Origin: Azospirillum halopraeferens DSM 3675
GTDB taxonomy: Bacteria > Pseudomonadota > Alphaproteobacteria > Azospirillales > Azospirillaceae
Direction of reading: 5' to 3'
NCBI RefSeq assembly: GCF_000429625.1
Contig: NZ_KE386927.1
Span: 237,160-301,159 of the forward strand
Length of the DNA: 64,000 bases
Below, in pieces: positions 59,149 to 64,000 of this stretch. A program made the translations under genes and the position numbers. The notes under the pieces were generated by a model that had not been told where the DNA came from, ran no database searches, and worked only from the letters and a program-made list of their open reading frames with translations. Every line of letters starts with the position of its first letter. Position 1 is the first letter of the stretch.

Positions 59149-61299
59149 TCAATTGTCGTGGAAGCGGGCGTCGCCGTTGAAGCCGGCGCCCCCGCCGCCG
59201 GTCCCGCCGCCGAGCAGGCGGTCGATCAGGCCACCGATGCCGGCCGGCTCGGCCCGGCCGCGCTCGCCGGGGGCCGCCCCCGGCCGGGCGTCCAGCGCCA
59301 CATAGGCCGGTCCCGGCGTGCCGTCGAAGCCCGGCAGGGGGCGGGCCGGCCGGCCCTGGTGGGCATCGGTCATGAAGGCCTGCCACAGCTTCGCCGGCAG
59401 GGTGCCGCCGGTGACCCGCTTCATCTCGGCGTTGTTGTCGTTGCCCAGCCAGACGCCGGCGATGAGGTCGCCGGTGTAGCCCACGAACCAGGCGTCGCGG
59501 TTGTCCTGGGTGGTGCCGGTCTTGCCGGCGGCCGGCCGGTCCAGGCGGGCGTTGCGGCCGGTGCCGTAGTCCAGCACCGCCGCCATCATGCCGGTCAGGC
59601 GGGCGGCGTTGCCGGGGTCCACCACGGGGCCGGCGCCGCCGCCCTGGCGGCGGTACAGCACCGCGCCGCTGCGGCTGCGGATCTCGGTGATGGCGTAGGG
59701 CAGCACGGGCACGCCGCGGTTGGCGATGCCGGCGTAGGCGGCGGTCAGCTCCACCAGCGTCACCTCGCTGGTGCCCAGCGACAGCGACAGGTCGCGCGTC
59801 AGCGGCGCCCCGATGCCGAGCCGGGAGGCGACGCGGCGCACCCGGTCCACCCCCACCCGTTCGATCAGGCGGACGGTCACGGCGTTGGAGGAATGGGCCA
59901 GCGCCTGGGTCAGCGTCAGCGGGCCGCGGAACTTGTTCTCGTAATTGCCGGGCGCCCAGTTGCCGACGCGCACCGGCGCATCGTCCAGCACATGGTCGGG
60001 CGTCCAGCCGGCTTCCAGGGCCGCCAGGAATACGAAGGGCTTGAAGGCCGAGCCCGGCTGGCGGCGCGCCTGGGTGGCGCGGTTGAACTCGCTGGTGTCG
60101 TAGTTGCGCCCGCCCACCAGGGCGCGCACCGCCCCGTCGGCGGCCAGCGCGACGACCGCCCCCTGGCCGACGGCGGCCGCGGCGCCGGGCCCGGCCAGCG
60201 TCTCCTCAAGGCGCTGTTCGGCCGCCCTCTGCAGGCCCACGTCCAGGGTGGTGGCCACCACCACGTCGCCGTGCTCCGCCCCGACGAAGCCGGGGACCAG
60301 CTCGGCCACCCAGTCGGCGAAATAGCGCCCGTCGCCGCCCGGCCGGGCGCGTGCGGAGAGCGTGGCAGACGCGGCACCCGTCCGCTCCGCCTCGCTGATG
60401 AAGCCCGCCTTCTCCATGGCGGCCAGCACCACACGCGAGCGCTCCTCCGCCTCGTGGGGGTTGGAGGAGGGCGAGTAGCGCGACGGCGCCTTCAGCAGCC
60501 CGGCCAGGATCGCCGCCTCGCGCAGATCGACCTGCCGTGCCGGCTTGCCGAAATAGGTCTGCGCCGCGGCGTCGACGCCGAAGGCGCCGGCCCCGAGATA
60601 GACGCGGTTGAGATAGGCGGTGAGGATCTCGTCCTTGGTGAACCGGTACTCCAGCCACAGCGCCAGCATCGCCTCCTGCACCTTGCGCTTCATGGAGCGC
60701 TCCGGCGTCAGGAACAGGTTCTTGGCGAGCTGCTGGGTGATGGTGGAACCGCCCTGAACCACCCGGCCCGATTGCCAGTTGACGTAGAACGCCCGCGCCA
60801 GACCGATGGGGTCGACGCCGAAGTGGTAATGGAAGCGGCGGTCCTCGATGGCCAGGACGGCATCGACGAGGTGCTGCGGCAGGTCGTGCACGGTGGCGAT
60901 GGAGCCGTGCATGTCGCCGAAGCGCGCGACCTCGCTGCCGTCGGCGGCCAGCACGGTGATGGTCGGGCGGCGTTCGAGCTGCGCCATGCTGGTGACGTCG
61001 GGCAGGTCGTAGGCGAAATAGACGCCCGCCGCCCCGGCCGCGACGGCGCCCCAGATGGCCGCCACCGCCCCCCAGGCAGCCAGGCGGCGCAGCAGCCCGC
61101 CGCGCCGCGGGCCGCGCCCGCCGCGCCCGCGCGCCGGTCCGGGGCGCCGCGGCGGCGGCGGCGGCGCGGCCGGCGGTTCCGGCCGTGCCGCACCGCCCTG
61201 CGGCGGGCGGATGCGGAAGCTCCGCCGCGGGCGGGCCGGTTCGTGGCTCCGGATGGGGCGCGGGCCCGCCATCAGGTCTTTCGGTCGGTCCGACGACAC
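59149..61299 (-). CDS. Class A penicillin-binding protein (PBP1a-type)
   Basis: Bifunctional peptidoglycan glycosyltransferase/transpeptidase. 716 residues from a GTG at 61299; an ATG at 61272 is an alternative start. Arg/Pro-rich cytoplasmic tail, membrane anchor (about 75-95, [20 protein letters not shown]), GT51 domain with [14 protein letters not shown] and [20 protein letters not shown], then the transpeptidase: Ser in [16 protein letters not shown] in HSSNAVTV, and [16 protein letters not shown]. The C-terminus is Gly-rich. It is convergent with the globin-MCP gene. Confidence 0.94.
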   Translation of the reverse strand: MSSDRPKDLMAGPRPIRSHEPARPRRSFRIRPPQGGAARPEPPAAPPPPPRRPGPARGRGGRGPRRGGLLRRLAAWGAVAAIWGAVAAGAAGVYFAYDLPDVTSMAQLERRPTITVLAADGSEVARFGDMHGSIATVHDLPQHLVDAVLAIEDRRFHYHFGVDPIGLARAFYVNWQSGRVVQGGSTITQQLAKNLFLTPERSMKRKVQEAMLALWLEYRFTKDEILTAYLNRVYLGAGAFGVDAAAQTYFGKPARQVDLREAAILAGLLKAPSRYSPSSNPHEAEERSRVVLAAMEKAGFISEAERTGAASATLSARARPGGDGRYFADWVAELVPGFVGAEHGDVVVATTLDVGLQRAAEQRLEETLAGPGAAAAVGQGAVVALAADGAVRALVGGRNYDTSEFNRATQARRQPGSAFKPFVFLAALEAGWTPDHVLDDAPVRVGNWAPGNYENKFRGPLTLTQALAHSSNAVTVRLIERVGVDRVRRVASRLGIGAPLTRDLSLSLGTSEVTLVELTAAYAGIANRGVPVLPYAITEIRSRSGAVLYRRQGGGAGPVVDPGNAARLTGMMAAVLDYGTGRNARLDRPAAGKTGTTQDNRDAWFVGYTGDLIAGVWLGNDNNAEMKRVTGGTLPAKLWQAFMTDAHQGRPARPLPGFDGTPGPAYVALDARPGAAPGERGRAEPAGIGGLIDRLLGGGTGGGGAGFNGDARFHDN

Positions 61300-61466
61300 G
61301 TGCGCTCACAGAGTTGTTGGCGATCCCGCGGGATCGAACTCACCCGCTCATATACGCCGCTCCCGCATGGCGGCAAAAGACCGCGGGCGCGCCATCCCCG
61401 TTTTGTCCCGCAAACGTGGCGAAACGGTGACTCCCGTGGCGCGCGCGCCACTGCCTCCTCCGGGCT

Positions 61467-62498
<1,032 letters not shown>

Positions 62499-62629
62499 GG
62501 TCAATCCGGCGATGATTCGGTGAAATCGGCGATGTTTCGGCTGGGCAGGCTATAGGGCGCCCCCCGGCCGGGTCAAGCCGGGCGGCCCGAACCCCGCGGA
62601 ATCCGTGGCCGGCGGCGGTTGCCGGGCGG

Positions 62630-62647
62630 TTGGCACGACGGTTGCTT
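62630..62647 (+). promoter_or_regulatory. Sigma-54 (-24/-12) promoter of the psp genes
   Basis: TTGGCACGACGGTTGCTT matches TGGCACG-N4-TTGCW with the invariant GG (62632-62633) and GC (62644-62645) ten bases apart. It lies 26 bp before the small psp gene and faces away from pspF, the cognate activator. Confidence 0.95.
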
Positions 62648-62673
62648 CATCCGGGGCAACAAGGAGGCCCGCA

Positions 62674-62829
62674 ATGAGCGACGATTTCTACCGCACCCAC
62701 CGCAGCGCCGGCGCGGATCGGTCCATGTCCGATACGATGTCGCGCCTGCGCGCCTATCTGGCCGGCCGGTCGTCGGAGACCTGGCTGTTCTTCTTCGCCG
62801 GCATCGTGGTCGGCGCGATCCTGGGCTGA
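62674..62829 (+). CDS. Small single-pass membrane protein of the psp operon
   Basis: 51 residues from the ATG at 62674 behind AAGGAGG. A charged N-terminal half (MSDDFYRTHRSAGADRSMSD) and a C-terminal membrane helix (ETWLFFFAGIVVGAILG). It is the first gene after the sigma-54 promoter, so it is a psp-regulated gene. It is not PspB, C or D by sequence; a role at the membrane with PspA is inferred only from position. Confidence 0.8.
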   Translation: MSDDFYRTHRSAGADRSMSDTMSRLRAYLAGRSSETWLFFFAGIVVGAILG

Positions 62830-62873
62830 CCGGCCCCGCGCCTTCGCCCCGCCCTGACAAGGACCCGAGATCC

Positions 62874-63548
62874 ATGAGCATCTTTTCCCGCCTGACCGAC
62901 ATCATCCAGTCCAACCTCAACGCGCTGCTCGACCGGGCCGAAGATCCGGAGAAGCTGATCCGCCTGATCATCCAGGAGATGGAGGACACGCTGGTCGAGG
63001 TGCGCTCTTCCACCGTCAAGATCATCGCGGAGAAGAAGGAGATCGAGCGCCGCATCGCCGACCTCACCCGCGAGCGGGACGAGTGGGAGCGCAAGGCCGA
63101 GATCGCGCTGACCCGCGACCGTGAGGATCTGGCCAAGGGCGCCCTGTCCGCGAAGGCCAGGGTTGCGGAACAGGTCGACACCCTGTCGCGCCAGCTCGCC
63201 CAGGTGGACGAGGCGCTGGGCAAGGCCAACGACGACATCACCCGCCTGCAGGCCAAGCTGAACGACGCCAAGACCCGTGAGAAGGCGCTGATCGCCCGCT
63301 CGCAGACCGCGGCCAACCGCGTGAAGGTGCGCGAGAAGCTGAACGACGGCCGCATCAACGACGCGCTTGCCCGCTTCGAGCAGGTGGAACGCAACCTCGA
63401 CGAGCTGGAAGGCCGTGTCGACGCCTACGACGTCGGCCGCACCAAGTCCCTGTCCGAGGAGATCGCCGAGCTGGAGGCCGAGCACAAGATGGACGAGGAA
63501 CTGGCCGCCCTGAAGGCCCGCATCGCCGCCCGCAAGGCGGAACGGTAG
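62874..63548 (+). CDS. pspA: Phage shock protein A
   Basis: 224 residues, nearly all coiled coil: MSIFSRLTDIIQSNLNALLD (amphipathic membrane-binding helix), DRAEDPEKLIRLIIQEMED, and long heptad helices through RARVAEQVD to ELEAEHKMDEELAALKAR. ESCRT-III-fold peripheral membrane protein that repairs the membrane and restrains PspF. It is second in the psp operon, 44 bp behind the small membrane gene. A strong hairpin follows at 63559. Confidence 0.97.
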   Translation: MSIFSRLTDIIQSNLNALLDRAEDPEKLIRLIIQEMEDTLVEVRSSTVKIIAEKKEIERRIADLTRERDEWERKAEIALTRDREDLAKGALSAKARVAEQVDTLSRQLAQVDEALGKANDDITRLQAKLNDAKTREKALIARSQTAANRVKVREKLNDGRINDALARFEQVERNLDELEGRVDAYDVGRTKSLSEEIAELEAEHKMDEELAALKARIAARKAER

Positions 63549-63558
63549 GATGGCACGG

Positions 63559-63587
63559 GCGGGCGGGGGGTGCCGCCCCCCGCCCGC
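63559..63587 (+). other. Strong GC hairpin between pspA and pspB
   Basis: GCGGGCGGGGGG (63559-63570) pairs with CCCCCCGCCCGC (63576-63587), loop TGCCG, in the pspA-pspB gap. With no T-run it is more likely an mRNA-stabilising or partial-stop element that lets pspA be made in excess; that is inference. Confidence 0.55.
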
Positions 63588-63628
63588 ACCGTCGATCGAC
63601 GATCACCGGACGAAAGGACTGACCTGTG

Positions 63629-63859
63629 ATGAGCGGCTTCGGTGTCTTCGTGCTGGGGGTGCTGTTCGTCGTCGTGGTGATGCCCCTGTGGATCATCTTC
63701 CACTACATCACCCGCTGGCGCTCCGCCCGTGGCCTGTCGGCGCAGGACGAACGCCTGCTGGCCGAACTGTGGGAAACCGCCAACCGCATGGAAGGGCGCA
63801 TCCACGCGCTGGAGCGCGTGCTCGACGCCGAGGCGCCGAACTGGCGCAGCAAGGTCTGA
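63629..63859 (+). CDS. pspB: Phage shock protein B
   Basis: 76 residues from the ATG at 63629 (a GTG lies one codon earlier). Membrane helix FGVFVLGVLFVVVVMPLWIIF, then a basic-acidic coiled coil SARGLSAQDERLLAELWETA NRMEGRIHALERVLD typical of PspB. Envelope stress sensor partner of PspC. Its TGA stop overlaps the first base pairs of repeat copy C. Confidence 0.9.
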   Translation: MSGFGVFVLGVLFVVVVMPLWIIFHYITRWRSARGLSAQDERLLAELWETANRMEGRIHALERVLDAEAPNWRSKV

Positions 63860-63973
63860 TACCGACGGCACCTGAAGGGTGCCGTCGGTATCACCCTCTC
63901 GATCAATGCCCGGGCATTGATCTGCCGGGTTTCACGGCCCGAAAATGATGGAAGTGATCATTGTCCGGCCGTA
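63857..63973 (-). repeat. Triple-hairpin interspersed repeat, copy C (inverted)
   Basis: Same element as at 11843 in reverse orientation: hairpin 3 first (GATACCGACGGCACC 63858-63872 with 63878-63892, 15 bp, loop TGAAG), then the perfect palindrome GATCAATGCCC/GGGCATTGATC (63901-63922), then TTTCACGGCC..GGCCGT as a weaker hairpin 1 ending near 63972. It sits between pspB and the next psp gene, inside the operon, and its first arm overlaps the pspB stop. Confidence 0.85.
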
Positions 63974-63987
63974 AGAGGAGAGCAGCG

Positions 63988-64000
63988 ATGACCAACCCGT
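63988..64000 (+). CDS. Start of next psp-operon gene (probably pspC), cut by the window end
   Basis: ATG at 63988 behind GAGGAGAGC, reading MTNP before the window ends. From its place after pspB it is most likely pspC; only four codons are visible, so this is by position. Confidence 0.45.

Overview
The window is very GC-rich chromosomal DNA, densely packed on both strands, and looks like a free-living alphaproteobacterium of the Rhodospirillales/Azospirillales type (Azospirillum-like). This is inferred from the gene content: short-form HPr kinase with RapZ, EIIA-Man, HPr and EI; AddAB in place of RecBCD; the AmgK/MurU cell-wall recycling pair; DUF4167 and DUF1289 proteins; a RamB-type regulator beside isocitrate lyase; and PilZ/CZB chemoreceptors. 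No tRNA, rRNA, CRISPR array, integrase or complete insertion sequence is visible. The window reads as core chromosome with small accessory islets.

Layout. 1-9.8 kb: a nitronate monooxygenase-like 3' end, ptsP (EI-Ntr), a RodZ-like protein, ispG, hemA-prfA-prmC and a DUF4167 protein. 9.8-21.6 kb: mixed housekeeping and small genes (MOSC, NUDIX, FliL-like, CobD/CbiB, ankyrin, stress protein, SafE-type membrane protein, methyltransferase, XRE regulator, FliQ-like, ComF, glutaredoxin, nitrilase-family hydrolase, GH17 membrane protein). 21.7-30.9 kb: a tight co-directional run tsaE-amgK-murU-addB-addA-trxA. 31-37.5 kb, mostly minus strand: an acidic zinc-ribbon protein carrying a repeated short motif, a decayed HTH gene, an SDR, an MFS carrier, hppD and aceA. 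37.7-42.2 kb: the RamB-like regulator, two unrelated ferredoxin-NADP reductases and an orphan DUF2384 protein. 42.3-45.2 kb: a Cpx-like unit (Spy/CpxP-like protein divergent from a response regulator and histidine kinase, with GTAAC-N5-GTAAC direct repeats between them). 45.3-49.3 kb: hprK-rapZ-EIIA-HPr-EI. 49.5-59.1 kb, signalling and accessory genes: a membrane chemoreceptor, a single-polypeptide Vsr-Dcm fusion, a DUF4143 ATPase, two ferritin-like proteins, and a soluble globin-MCP-PilZ-CZB receptor behind a perfect FNR-type box. 59.1-64 kb: a class A PBP and the phage-shock locus pspF / sigma-54 promoter / small membrane gene / pspA / pspB / start of the next gene.

Togetherness. The second PTS unit lacks any sugar permease and looks purely regulatory, and ptsP supplies a second EI at the other end of the window, so two phosphorelays may compete for the same HPr. 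Envelope maintenance is a recurring theme (RodZ-like, AmgK/MurU, PBP1a, Cpx-like, Psp). aceA and the RamB-like gene are divergent around a cluster of GTAAA repeats, which fits acetate/glyoxylate control.

The most unusual items are: (i) the globin-MCP-PilZ-CZB receptor with its FNR box; (ii) the Vsr-Dcm fusion ending inside a 19-bp perfect hairpin; (iii) a roughly 115-bp triple-hairpin repeat present three times, each time abutting a stop codon; (iv) the EP-rich zinc-ribbon protein with six copies of an AALR motif; and (v) the Cpx-like operator. All functional statements are from reading sequence motifs; no database search was possible.
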